Notes: generated by a model from the letters alone, not told the origin. A stretch of 20,333 bases of DNA from an uncultured Clostridia bacterium (GCA_947629215.1 CANRCU010000008.1:1-20333); one strand, 5' to 3'. Counted from the stretch's first letter, positions 8,111 to 16,265 are shown. Numbers and translations: made by a program.

Positions 8111-8139
8111 TTGTCAAAAAAAAGGATTTTGCGCATAAA
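8111..8139 (+). promoter_or_regulatory. Possible promoter of dgt-dnaG-rpoD
   Basis: TTGTCA (8111-8116), 17 bp and CATAAA (8134-8139). The -35 is good and the -10 mediocre. TATATT at 8145-8150 is an alternative -10. It would start the divergent operon about 45 bases before the dgt start. Confidence 0.35.
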
Positions 8140-8187
8140 CGCAGTATATTAATAGGTAGACGAATTTGTAGGAAAGGGGCGCTGCAA

Positions 8188-9171
8188 TTGAATATTCGCG
8201 AAAGGAACGAGCAAGCCGAGATAGACGGGCTGTCGGAATATGCCGCAAAAAGCATATATTCTAAAGGACGGGAAAGAGATGAAGAACCCTGTGAGCTGCG
8301 CACCTGTTTTCAGCGTGACAGGGACAGAATAATACATAGCAAGGCTTTCAGGCGGCTTATGCACAAAACTCAGGTGTTTATATCGCCCGAAGGCGACCAC
8401 TACCGCACACGCCTTACTCATACGCTTGAGGTATCGCAGATAGCGCGTACAATAGCTGTTTCTCTGCGGCTCAACGAGGACTTGACGGAGGCTGTTGCCT
8501 TGGGACATGACTTAGGACACACACCGTTCGGGCATCTTGGTGAAGAGGACCTTAACAATGTTGTTCCGGGCGGTTTCAGGCATAACGAACAAAGCGTGCG
8601 AGTGGTGCGCTTTGTCGAAAAAGACGGCAGAGGTCTGAATCTGACGTATGAAGTCACGGACGGTATACTCAACCACAGGGGCGCAGGTTCGCCGTATACC
8701 CTTGAAGGCAAGGCGGTTCAAATATCCGATAAAATAGCATATATAAACCACGATATTGACGATGCCATACGCGGCGGCATAATAACGGAGGACGACCTTC
8801 CCAAAGATTGTACGGAAATTTTAGGCGGAACATCACGTAAGAGAATAGATTTTCTGATACGTGACATAGTAAGTAACAGTATGGACAAAAACGATATTTT
8901 AATGACGCCCGAAGTGCGTGACGCCATGTATAGGCTGCGTTCGTATCTTTTTAAAAACGTATACCGCGCAAAACAGCTCAAAACCGAAAGAGAGACCTAC
9001 GGTGTTTTTCTAAGCAGGATATATGAGTATTATATAGAAAATTTTGACAGAGTACCCTGCGAATTCAGGACGCATGACAACGCCACAAAAGAACAGGTCG
9101 TTACGGATTATGTTGCGGGTATGACCGACAGATATGCCCGTAAACAATATGAGCGGCTTGGTCTGAAATAG
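8188..9171 (+). CDS. dgt: dGTP triphosphohydrolase-like HD-domain protein
   Basis: A 327-residue deoxyguanosinetriphosphate triphosphohydrolase-like protein. Such enzymes hydrolyse dNTPs to deoxynucleosides and triphosphate, affecting the dNTP pool. The HD-domain metal site is visible: THTLEV (His78), GHDLGHTPFGH (His107-Asp108) and a distal HDIDDA. The N-terminal FQRDRDRIIHSKAFRRLMHKTQV is characteristic of the family. The start is TTG at 8188 with GGAAAGGGG at 8171-8179; no ATG fits. It is first of three genes with dnaG and rpoD, an arrangement common in Clostridia that links nucleotide pool control, priming and the main sigma factor. The true substrate range is not known from sequence. Confidence 0.93.
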   Translation: MNIRERNEQAEIDGLSEYAAKSIYSKGRERDEEPCELRTCFQRDRDRIIHSKAFRRLMHKTQVFISPEGDHYRTRLTHTLEVSQIARTIAVSLRLNEDLTEAVALGHDLGHTPFGHLGEEDLNNVVPGGFRHNEQSVRVVRFVEKDGRGLNLTYEVTDGILNHRGAGSPYTLEGKAVQISDKIAYINHDIDDAIRGGIITEDDLPKDCTEILGGTSRKRIDFLIRDIVSNSMDKNDILMTPEVRDAMYRLRSYLFKNVYRAKQLKTERETYGVFLSRIYEYYIENFDRVPCEFRTHDNATKEQVVTDYVAGMTDRYARKQYERLGLK

Positions 9172-9306
9172 TTTTTTTACGACAAGAAAAAATAAAATAA
9201 AAAAAGGATTTTTGCTTTGTCTGTCGAAATTTACAAAAGACGGGGGATTGACCCCGCAGTTGAACGGATATGGCTGTGCGACACAGGCTGTTTGGAGTGG
9301 TTTGGA

Positions 9307-11094
9307 ATGTATTATCCCGAAGATGTGATAATGGATATAAGGAGTGGGAATGATATTGTAAGTGTAGTGGGCGATTATGTCAAGCTTACGCGCAAGGGTT
9401 CTAATTATTTTGGGCTTTGCCCTTTCCACAACGAAAAAACTCCGTCTTTCACCGTTAACCGTGAAAAGCAGATATATCATTGTTTCGGCTGCGGCGCAGG
9501 CGGTAATGTTTTCAGATTCATATCCGAAATGGAAAATCTGTCATTCCCCGAAACAGTCAGATTTTTGGCAAGGCGTATAAATTATACCCTGCCCGAAAAT
9601 ACAAACCCCAAAGAGGACTCGGAAAAACGTGCCGTTAAAGAAAAATTGCGCGAAATGCACAAAAAAGCGGCAAGGTTTTATTATGACTGCCTTAATGCAG
9701 ATATGGGCGCAGCCGCAAGGGAATATCTTGACGAACGAGGTATAAGTATACCGATAAGAAAAAAATTCGGGCTTGGCTATGCCCCCGACAGCTGGGATAA
9801 ATTGTATAATTTTTTGATCGACTCGGGCTTTGAAAGCGAAATGATAGTTAAAAGCGGGCTTGCAAGCAAGGGGAAAAGCGGAAAATTTTATGACAGGTTC
9901 CGCAACAGAGTGATGTTCCCTATAATAGATGCCTCGGACAATATAATTGCTTTCGGCGGCAGGCGGCTCAGCGACAACAAAGAGGAAGCAAAGTATTTAA
10001 ATTCGCCCGATACGGAGATATTCAGCAAAAGTTACAACCCGTATAATCTGAACTTTGCCCGAAGGTCGGGCGAACGTGAGTTTATACTTGTTGAGGGATA
10101 TATGGATGTTATATCGCTTTATCAAGCCGGCTTTAAAAGCGCGGTCGCTGCCTGCGGAACGGCTTTTAACGACAAACACGCATCCGTTTTGCAGCGGTAT
10201 ACAAAAAATATGGTCGTGCTTTTCGACAGCGACGAGGCAGGCGAAAGAGCGGTGCTGAAGGCACTGCCCGTGTTGGCGAAAGCCGATATAAAGTGCCGTG
10301 TGATGCAGGTCGTAAAAGCCAAAGACCCCGACGAATTTATAAAAAAATTCGGCGCGGAGGCTTTTGCCAAATTACTGAAAAATGCAGTCAGCCCGATGAT
10401 ATTCAGAATAGGGCTGCTGAGAAAAAAATACTCCCTTGACGATGCCGACGGCAAAATAAATTTTATAAGCGAGGCAGTGCGGATATTGGCCGATGCCGAA
10501 AACGAGATAACTCTTGATGTATATATAAACGAAATTGCGAAAAGCACGGGTGTTTCGCCCGAAACACTTAAAACCGAAACAATGCGTATACGCAGGTCGG
10601 GCGCAAGGCAGAATAACGACAGCGCAGCACAGCCCGATCCGCGCGTTAAAGATATGATAATAGGCAATGCCGCCGAGGACGCAAGAAGCAGCCTCATAAA
10701 TCTGATAGCGACCGACAAGGCACTGTTTGAGCGTGTTGCCGATGTAATGGACAAAACGGAGCTTGCAGACGAGCTGTATATAAAATTATATGATATTATA
10801 GCCTATTTGCATAAACGCGGCAAACCCGTGAGCGAGGCTGATGTGATGTCTTATTTAGACCCCGAGGATACGGCTCTGCAATCACGGGCAGCGCTTGTAT
10901 TCACGGGCAGACTTCCGTACAATAATTCGGAGCAGAAGTATAAAGCACTTTTTGACAGCGTTAGGAAAATAAAAGCAGATGAGCTGGAAAGACGACTCAA
11001 CAGTGAAACGGATGATCAAAAGGTGAAACAGCTGCTCAAGGAACAAAAGGAACTGGACAGCCGGTTAAGAAGTAAATTAAGACCGATTAATTAA
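9307..11094 (+). CDS. dnaG: DNA primase
   Basis: A 595-residue primase that makes RNA primers for replication and interacts with the replicative helicase. The CHC2 zinc-binding domain has C38, H41, C59 and C62 (CPFHNEKTPSF and HCFGCGAGG). The TOPRIM catalytic core shows EGYMD (263-267) and FDSDEAG (306-312). The C-terminal third, diverged and charged, would hold the helicase-binding region. The start ATG at 9307 gives the usual N-terminus MYYPEDVIMDIRSGNDIV, with GGAG at 9294-9297. The frame is also open from a TTG at 9217 that has its own AAAGGA about 7 bases upstream, which would add 30 residues (MSVEIYKRRG...) with no known primase counterpart. The length is close to the B. subtilis protein (about 600). 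Confidence 0.95.
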   Translation: MYYPEDVIMDIRSGNDIVSVVGDYVKLTRKGSNYFGLCPFHNEKTPSFTVNREKQIYHCFGCGAGGNVFRFISEMENLSFPETVRFLARRINYTLPENTNPKEDSEKRAVKEKLREMHKKAARFYYDCLNADMGAAAREYLDERGISIPIRKKFGLGYAPDSWDKLYNFLIDSGFESEMIVKSGLASKGKSGKFYDRFRNRVMFPIIDASDNIIAFGGRRLSDNKEEAKYLNSPDTEIFSKSYNPYNLNFARRSGEREFILVEGYMDVISLYQAGFKSAVAACGTAFNDKHASVLQRYTKNMVVLFDSDEAGERAVLKALPVLAKADIKCRVMQVVKAKDPDEFIKKFGAEAFAKLLKNAVSPMIFRIGLLRKKYSLDDADGKINFISEAVRILADAENEITLDVYINEIAKSTGVSPETLKTETMRIRRSGARQNNDSAAQPDPRVKDMIIGNAAEDARSSLINLIATDKALFERVADVMDKTELADELYIKLYDIIAYLHKRGKPVSEADVMSYLDPEDTALQSRAALVFTGRLPYNNSEQKYKALFDSVRKIKADELERRLNSETDDQKVKQLLKEQKELDSRLRSKLRPIN

Positions 11095-11116
11095 AATATC
11101 GGAAAGGAAGATTGTT

Positions 11117-12208
11117 TTGAAACTTACAGAAGATATGTCGACTTTGTTTGCACAGCGAATGAAAGAGATGCTTGCGATCGCAAAGAAAAAGAAAAACTTA
11201 CTTGAATATAAAGAAATACTGGATTATTTTGCCGATATGGATCTTCAGCCGGAACAGCTTGACAAGGTGGAGGAATACCTTGAAAGCCAGGGGATAGATA
11301 TTCTTGGCGGTATCGAGTTGGAGGACAGCGAAGATGACGACGAGAAGGAGCTTGACTTGTCCGTTGCGGAGGCGAGCGTCAATACCGACGATCATGTACG
11401 TATGTATCTTAAAGAGATAGGTAAGGTGCCGCTGCTGAGCGCAGAGGAGGAGACCGAGCTTGCAAAGCGCATAGAGCTTGGCGACGAGCACGCTAAAAGC
11501 CGCCTTGCCGAAGCTAACCTCAGATTGGTCGTAAGTATCGCAAAGCGCTATGTCGGCCGCGGTATGCAGTTTCTTGACCTTATACAAGAGGGTAACCTCG
11601 GTCTTATAAAGGCTGTCGAAAAATTTGATTACCGCAAGGGTTACAAGTTTTCGACCTATGCAACATGGTGGATAAGGCAAGCCATAACCCGCGCTATCGC
11701 TGACCAGGCAAGGACTATCCGCATACCCGTGCATATGGTCGAAACAATAAACAAGCTGATAAGGCTCTCGCGTCAGCTTTTGCAGGAAAACGGCAGAGAG
11801 CCTACCGATAAGGAGCTTGCCGAAAGTATGCAGATGTCGGAAGAAAAAGTGCGTGAAATAAGAAAAATTTCTCTTGAACCGGTGTCGCTTGAAACGCCGA
11901 TAGGCGAGGAGGAGGACAGCCATCTTGGCGATTTTATACCCGATGAGGATATACCGGCGCCTGCCGAGGCGGCAGCGTCGACTTTGCTTAAAGAGCAGCT
12001 GATGGAAGTGCTGAATACGCTGACCGACCGTGAAAAAAAAGTGCTTATGCTGCGTTTTGGGCTTAAAGACGGGCGTTCGCGTACCTTGGAGGAAGTCGGT
12101 AAGGAATTTAATGTCACCCGTGAACGTATACGCCAGATAGAGGCGAAGGCGCTGCGGAAACTAAGGCATCCGAGCAGAAGTAAAAAACTGAAGGATTATC
12201 TTGAATAA
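11117..12208 (+). CDS. rpoD: Primary (housekeeping) RNA polymerase sigma factor
   Basis: A 363-residue sigma-70 (RpoD/SigA). It directs RNA polymerase to TTGACA/TATAAT promoters, the type seen throughout this window. Region 1.1 is short and acidic (about 1-90). Region 1.2 follows (VRMYLKEIGKVPLL). Region 2 is about 130-200, with RLVVSIAKRYVGRGMQFLDL and the -10 recognition/melting segment KFSTYATWWIRQAITRAI. Region 3 is about 205-280. Region 4 is about 298-355, with the -35 helix-turn-helix TLEEVGKEFNVTRERIRQIE. The start is TTG at 11117 with GGAAAGGAAG at 11101-11110. It lies 22 bases after dnaG and is probably cotranscribed with it; a separate internal promoter was not recognised. Confidence 0.97.
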   Translation: MKLTEDMSTLFAQRMKEMLAIAKKKKNLLEYKEILDYFADMDLQPEQLDKVEEYLESQGIDILGGIELEDSEDDDEKELDLSVAEASVNTDDHVRMYLKEIGKVPLLSAEEETELAKRIELGDEHAKSRLAEANLRLVVSIAKRYVGRGMQFLDLIQEGNLGLIKAVEKFDYRKGYKFSTYATWWIRQAITRAIADQARTIRIPVHMVETINKLIRLSRQLLQENGREPTDKELAESMQMSEEKVREIRKISLEPVSLETPIGEEEDSHLGDFIPDEDIPAPAEAAASTLLKEQLMEVLNTLTDREKKVLMLRFGLKDGRSRTLEEVGKEFNVTRERIRQIEAKALRKLRHPSRSKKLKDYLE

Positions 12209-12259
12209 CGCAGATCCCACAAGCCTTTTTCAAAAGGTTTGATGAAAACTTTTATTTAG

Positions 12260-12297
12260 CCCCGAAAGTTTTTGAAGAAATTTTCGGGGTCGTTTTA
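12260..12297 (+). terminator. Intrinsic terminator of dgt-dnaG-rpoD
   Basis: Stem CCCCGAAA (12260-12267) / TTTCGGGG (12282-12289), followed by TCGTTTTATTT. It lies 50 bases downstream of rpoD. Confidence 0.75.
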
Positions 12298-12393
12298 TTT
12301 GTTCGGAAATACTTTAAAAATTTGTAATTAGATTTAAACACATAAATATTTTCAGTGAAGCGAAACACAGACGCTTTGCAAATCGATAGACTA

Positions 12394-12987
12394 TTATCGT
12401 TCTATACCGCAAATTTCCTCTATCACTGTCCAGAGTTCCTCTTTGCCGCTTTTATTCTCGCTGCTGAAAGGTATGAGTATATCGTTTTCTTCAAGATCCA
12501 ATGCATTTTTAAGCATTTTTTTATGTTTATCAAGCTGACTTCTTTTCAATTTATCGCTTTTTGTTGCAGCTATGATTATATCATAATCGTAGTGTTTCAG
12601 CCAGTCATACATCATAATATCGTTTTCGCCCGGTTCGTGACGTATATCCACAAGCATGATTATCGCGCGCAGCTCTTCTCTTTTTAAAAGATAATCTTCT
12701 ATCATTTTACCCCATTTTTGTTGTTCCGATTTCGGCGCTTTGGCATAACCGTAACCCGGCAAATCTACGAAAAACAGCTTTTCTTCTACATTATAAAAAT
12801 TTATTGTACGCGTTTTGCCCGGATTTTGGCTGGTACGCGCAAGCGCTTTTCTGTTTATCATTGTGTTTATAAGTGAGCTTTTGCCGACGTTGGATTTCCC
12901 CGCAAATGCTATCTCGGGCAGACCGCCTGTGGGGTACTGTTCTTTTTTAACGGCAACAGCCTCCAATTTTACATTATTTACATTCAT
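12394..12987 (-). CDS. engB: Ribosome-biogenesis GTPase YsxC/EngB
   Basis: A 197-residue GTPase of the EngB/YsxC family, which is needed for assembly of the large ribosomal subunit. G1 is GKSNVGKSSL, the G2 region is NPGKTRTINFY, G3 is DLPGYG and G4 is TKSD, then an FSSENKSG segment near the G5 position. The start ATG at 12987 (MNVNNVKLEAV) is preferred because GAGG stands about 8 bases upstream. The alternative ATG at 13011 would lie only about 9 nt from the predicted RNA start and has no ribosome site. It is transcribed alone, convergent with rpoD and downstream of the feo terminator. No clear minus-strand terminator follows; 12298-12393 holds only a weak AAGCG/CGCTT hairpin. Confidence 0.95.
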   Translation of the reverse strand: MNVNNVKLEAVAVKKEQYPTGGLPEIAFAGKSNVGKSSLINTMINRKALARTSQNPGKTRTINFYNVEEKLFFVDLPGYGYAKAPKSEQQKWGKMIEDYLLKREELRAIIMLVDIRHEPGENDIMMYDWLKHYDYDIIIAATKSDKLKRSQLDKHKKMLKNALDLEENDILIPFSSENKSGKEELWTVIEEICGIER

Positions 12988-13025
12988 ATATATTACCTCA
13001 TAGTTAAACATTTGATATATTTCGG

Positions 13026-13054
13026 ATTATAACATAAAATTTCGGGGCGGTCAA
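13026..13054 (-). promoter_or_regulatory. Promoter of engB
   Basis: On the minus strand, TTGACC (13049-13054), 17 bp and TATAAT (13026-13031), with TGT forming an extended -10. It is near-consensus and fixes the short leader that supports the 12987 start. Confidence 0.8.
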
Positions 13055-13084
13055 GACGGCTATATAAGTTCCTTAAAGCAAAGA

Positions 13085-13123
13085 AAAAAGGCTTTTCATT
13101 ATCATACAACGAAAAGCCTTTTT
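13085..13123 (-). terminator. Terminator of the feo operon
   Basis: A 13-bp stem AAAAAGGCTTTTC (13085-13097) / complement (13111-13123) with a 13-base loop, reading into TTTTTCTTT on the minus strand. It begins 5 bases after the stop of the Cys-rich peptide gene. Confidence 0.85.
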
Positions 13124-13127
13124 AAAA

Positions 13128-13283
13128 TTATTTGCACTTATGTGCGCAATTTTCACAACCGCAGCCGCATCCCTTGCCTTTTTTTCTGTCATTAACAATA
13201 CTTGCTATTGCTGCCCCGACAGCGATAATAAGCACTGCCGCCGTTATTATTGTACCGATATTTGTCGTAATAAAAGTTAACAT
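13128..13283 (-). CDS. FeoB-associated Cys-rich membrane peptide
   Basis: A 51-residue peptide. It has one N-terminal hydrophobic helix (MLTFITTNIGTIITAAVLII, continuing AVGAAIASIV), a basic hinge (NDRKKGKG) and a cysteine cluster CGCGCENCAHKCK. This matches the FeoB-associated Cys-rich membrane protein family, found directly downstream of feoB in Firmicutes and proposed to assist Fe(II) uptake, perhaps by handling iron at the inner face of the membrane. The start ATG at 13283 has GGAGGA 7 bases upstream. An out-of-frame ATG at 13290 gives no such protein. It lies 12 bases after feoB and before the operon terminator, so it is the last gene of the operon. The family role is a proposal. Confidence 0.9.
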   Translation of the reverse strand: MLTFITTNIGTIITAAVLIIAVGAAIASIVNDRKKGKGCGCGCENCAHKCK

Positions 13284-13295
13284 AAGGCATTCCTC

Positions 13296-15599
13296 CTATC
13301 TTTCAACGGCAAGTTTAAGTACGGTGCTTTCCTTATAAGGTCTTATAAGCAGGTATATCAGCGCCGCAGCGCAGATAAATGCCACAACGGTGCCTACACC
13401 GAAAGCGCCCGTTGTTATAAATGTGCCTATCTGATAGATGCAAAGTGATATAACATAGGCAAAAACTGTCTGATAAGCTATGGCAAAGACTGTCCATTTG
13501 GGAGAGTTCATCTCACGTTTGATAGCGCCGATAGCCGCAAAACAAGGTGCGCAGAGCAGATTGAACACAAGAAAAGCATATGCGCCGAGCATTGTATAAT
13601 CCGCAGCAAGTGTACCCCATATTTCCGCGCCGTCTTCGGAAACTTCGGCAAAACCGTAGAGTATGCCGAAAGTGCCGACAACGTTTTCTTTTGCCACAAG
13701 ACCCGTTATAGCCGCAACAGCAGCTTTCCAGTTGCCGAAGCCAAGCGGAGAAAAAACGGGTGCAATAATTTTGCCTATATCCGCAAGTATACCGTCGCTC
13801 AAATCTTCAACAGCGCCGAAACCGCCTTCGGTAAAGCCGAAATTTGAAGCAAACCAAATAAAAATCGTCGATAACAGAATTATCGTACCCGCTTTTTTGA
13901 TAAACGACCAACCTCTTTCCCACATACTTCTGAGTACGCAGCCGACCGTCGGCAGATGATATGCGGGCAGTTCCATGACAAACGGAGCAGGGTCGCCCGA
14001 AAACATCTTCGTCTTTTTAAGTATTATACCCGAAACGACAATTGCGGCAACACCCACAAAATATGCGCTTGGTGCTACCCATGAGGCGCCGCCGAAAAGT
14101 GCGCCCGCTATCAGCGCTATTATAGGCAGTTTTGCGCCGCAGGGGATAAAGGTCGTTGTCATGACCGTCATTCGGCGGTCGCGTTCGCTTTCTATCGTTC
14201 TTGATGCCATAATACCCGGAACACCGCAGCCGGTGCCTATGAGCATAGGTATGAACGATTTGCCCGAAAGACCGAACCTGCGGAATATCCTGTCCATAAT
14301 AAAAGCTATTCTTGCCATATATCCGCAGGATTCAAGAAATGCAAGAAAAATAAACAGCACAAGCATCTGCGGCACAAAGCCGAGTACAGCGCCCACACCT
14401 GCGATAATGCCGTCAAGTATAAGCCCCGAAAGCCAGTCGGCGCAGTTTATATCGGAAAGTATGTTTTCCGCAACAACGGGAACGCCCGGTATCCAAGTGC
14501 CGAAGTTTTCGGGTGTAGGCTCTTCCTCCGCATCAAATGCCGAAACGTCAAGACCCGCCTCGTCGGCTGTTTCGATAAATGCGCTTATTTTTGCCCGAGC
14601 ATCTTCGTATTCGGCAGACGCTTCATCAAAAGCCGCTCTGCCGCTGCCGAAAAGATACCAGCCGTCGCCGAAAAGCCCGTCGTTTGTCCAATCGGTAACA
14701 TATGTTCCCACAGTCGTTACGGAAATATAGTACACTATAAACATAACTATCGCAAATATCGGCAGCGCCAGTATCCTGTTTGTGACTATCCTGTCGATTT
14801 TGTCGGATAATGAAAGTTTTTCTCCCGCTTTTTTGGTCATACATCTGCCTATTATGCCTGTTATATACTCGTATCTTTCGTTTGTGATTATACTTTCGCC
14901 GTCGTCGTCAAAGGCTTTTTCAAATTCATCGACAAGTTCGTCCGTAATACGGTTTTTCATCGAACCGATCGCCTTATCATCTCTTTCAAGCAATTTTATA
15001 GCAAAAAACCGTCTTTTGCTTTCGTCTGCGGCATCGCCTATAAGGGTTTCCGCGCGGCTTATGTAATTTTCGGCTTTTTCCGAGAAACTGTGCTTTATTT
15101 TCTGCGCCTTAGTATTTGCAGCCGAAACTGCCATATCCGCAGCCTCTTTGATATTAGTGCCTTTCAGCGCCGATATTTCAATAACATTGGCGCCAAGGGC
15201 GTCCGAAAGGGCTTTTGTATCTATTTTCTGACCTGTTTTTTCAAGCACGTCCGACATATTTACGGCAATTACCGTAGGTATGCCTATTTCAAGTATCTGC
15301 GTTGTAAGGTAAAGATTGCGTTCAAGATTTGTGCCGTCTATTATATTAAGTATGACATCGGGGCTTGTTTCCAAAAGATAATTACGCGAGACCACCTCTT
15401 CAAGCGTATAGGGCGAAAGCGAATATATGCCCGGAAGGTCTGCCACGGTCACATCCTTGTTGTATTTAAGCTTTCCCTCTTTTTTTTCAACGGTTACGCC
15501 GGGCCAGTTGCCCACAAACTGGTTTGAACCCGTCAAAGCGTTAAACAGTGTTGTTTTGCCGCTGTTGGGGTTGCCTGCCAAAGCAATTGTAAGTGCCAT
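13296..15599 (-). CDS. feoB: Ferrous iron transport protein B, full length
   Basis: A 767-residue Fe(II) transporter: a cytosolic GTPase domain fused to a membrane permease. G1 is GNPNSGKT (9-16), G3 is DLPG (54-57) and G4 is NMSD (114-117); VEKKEG and SLSPYTLEE are typical switch sequences. A helical insertion domain lies at about 170-270. The membrane part begins near residue 280 and has the Gate motif region IGTGCGVPGIMASRT and FIPCGAKLPI, then GLVAKENVVGTFGILYG. Residues about 320-385 form an acidic soluble insert between the first helices. AAAGGAG precedes the ATG at 15599. It is third in the operon, 105 bases after the second feoA, with a palindromic operator-like site and a small terminator in that gap. 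Complete and without lesions. Confidence 0.97.
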   Translation of the reverse strand: MALTIALAGNPNSGKTTLFNALTGSNQFVGNWPGVTVEKKEGKLKYNKDVTVADLPGIYSLSPYTLEEVVSRNYLLETSPDVILNIIDGTNLERNLYLTTQILEIGIPTVIAVNMSDVLEKTGQKIDTKALSDALGANVIEISALKGTNIKEAADMAVSAANTKAQKIKHSFSEKAENYISRAETLIGDAADESKRRFFAIKLLERDDKAIGSMKNRITDELVDEFEKAFDDDGESIITNERYEYITGIIGRCMTKKAGEKLSLSDKIDRIVTNRILALPIFAIVMFIVYYISVTTVGTYVTDWTNDGLFGDGWYLFGSGRAAFDEASAEYEDARAKISAFIETADEAGLDVSAFDAEEEPTPENFGTWIPGVPVVAENILSDINCADWLSGLILDGIIAGVGAVLGFVPQMLVLFIFLAFLESCGYMARIAFIMDRIFRRFGLSGKSFIPMLIGTGCGVPGIMASRTIESERDRRMTVMTTTFIPCGAKLPIIALIAGALFGGASWVAPSAYFVGVAAIVVSGIILKKTKMFSGDPAPFVMELPAYHLPTVGCVLRSMWERGWSFIKKAGTIILLSTIFIWFASNFGFTEGGFGAVEDLSDGILADIGKIIAPVFSPLGFGNWKAAVAAITGLVAKENVVGTFGILYGFAEVSEDGAEIWGTLAADYTMLGAYAFLVFNLLCAPCFAAIGAIKREMNSPKWTVFAIAYQTVFAYVISLCIYQIGTFITTGAFGVGTVVAFICAAALIYLLIRPYKESTVLKLAVER

Positions 15600-15654
15600 G
15601 ATTATCTCCTTTCGTTTTTGAAAAATATTTTGTGTTCTTTTATATTCAGATATA

Positions 15655-15672
15655 TTAGTTATAATTAACTAA
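15655..15672. promoter_or_regulatory. Palindromic operator-like site upstream of feoB
   Basis: TTAGTTATAATTAACTAA consists of perfect 7-bp arms TTAGTTA/TAACTAA around TAAT. It resembles DtxR/IdeR-type boxes and the site at 16209-16228. It lies about 55 bases upstream of feoB, after the small terminator, so feoB may have separate control. Confidence 0.55.
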
Positions 15673-15682
15673 CTTATACTTC

Positions 15683-15706
15683 AAAAAATAAGGCATATGC
15701 TGCCTT
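15683..15706 (-). terminator. Small terminator/attenuator between feoA2 and feoB
   Basis: On the minus strand, AAGGCA, a 5-base loop, TGCCTT, then ATTTTTT. The 5' arm overlaps the feoA2 stop codon (15705-15707). The short 6-bp stem suggests partial termination. Confidence 0.5.
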
Positions 15707-15926
15707 ACTCAACATCTATCATCTGCGCGTCGGCTTTGCGTATGCTCAGCTCATAACCCCTGACCGTCAGCTCTATCGGGTCGCCGAGCGGCGCTACCTT
15801 GCGCACATATACATCGGTATTTTTTGTTATGCCCATGTCCATTATCCTGCGTTTTACAGCGCCTTCGCCGTTTAATTTCAATACCCTGACATTTTCGCCG
15901 GGTCTTGTGTCTTTCAAAGTTTTCAT
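15705..15926 (-). CDS. feoA: FeoA-domain protein (second copy)
   Basis: A 73-residue SH3-like FeoA protein, a small cytosolic partner needed for FeoB-dependent Fe(II) uptake. Typical features are MKTLKDTRPGENVRV, a central RRIMDMGITKNTDVYV (RRLMDLGL-like) and a C-terminal GYELSIRKADAQMIDVE. AGGAGG precedes the ATG at 15926. It lies 21 bases after the first feoA and is cotranscribed with it. It is closer to the classical FeoA consensus than the first copy. Tandem feoA genes are common in clostridial feo operons. Confidence 0.93.
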   Translation of the reverse strand: MKTLKDTRPGENVRVLKLNGEGAVKRRIMDMGITKNTDVYVRKVAPLGDPIELTVRGYELSIRKADAQMIDVE

Positions 15927-15947
15927 AAAATGCCTCCTTCTTTATAT

Positions 15948-16160
15948 TCAGCCCAGCATGACCTTATTTGCCATGCGGCTGTCTATTGCTATGCGTACCT
16001 GACGTACATTTACAATAAAATTGCCGCCCGTTTTTGAAACAACAATAACGTCTGCGCCCTGCGTAAAGCCAAGACTTTGCAGATAATGCCTTGTTTTGTC
16101 GCTGCCGCCTACATTGTGTATGGTATATTTTGTACCTATGGATGCCATTGATAAAGGCAT
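15948..16160 (-). CDS. feoA: FeoA-domain protein (first copy)
   Basis: A 70-residue FeoA-like protein, the first gene of the feo operon. MPLSMASIGTKYTIHNVGG is followed by TRHYLQSLGFTQGADVIVV and FIVNVRQVRIAIDSRMANKV, the usual SH3-like strands with a GF-x-G turn. GGAGGTG stands 5 bases before the ATG at 16160. It differs clearly from the second copy (for example HYLQSLGF versus RRIMDMGI), so the two are old paralogues and may bind different parts of FeoB. It is likely iron-regulated through the site at 16209-16228. Confidence 0.92.
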   Translation of the reverse strand: MPLSMASIGTKYTIHNVGGSDKTRHYLQSLGFTQGADVIVVSKTGGNFIVNVRQVRIAIDSRMANKVMLG

Positions 16161-16208
16161 AAGACCACCTCCAAAAACAATATTGAGCGCATAGCGCCGA
16201 ACCTGCTA

Positions 16209-16228
16209 ATTAGTTAGACTAAACTAAT
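16209..16228. promoter_or_regulatory. DtxR/IdeR-like iron box of the feo operon
   Basis: An imperfect palindrome with 7-bp arms ATTAGTT/AACTAAT around AGACTA. On the minus strand TTAGTTTAGTCTAACTAAT matches the remembered DtxR consensus (TTAGGTTAGCCTAACCTAA) at about 14 of 19 positions. It sits just downstream of the -10, over the expected RNA start, the position of a repressor site. No regulator gene is in the window. Confidence 0.6.
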
Positions 16229-16236
16229 CTTTATAC

Positions 16237-16265
16237 ATATTACTCCTCTTTTTTTGTTTTGTCAA
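16237..16265 (-). promoter_or_regulatory. Promoter of the feo operon
   Basis: On the minus strand, TTGACA (16260-16265), a 17-bp spacer and TAATAT (16237-16242). The leader of about 70 nt contains the iron box at its start. Confidence 0.7.
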
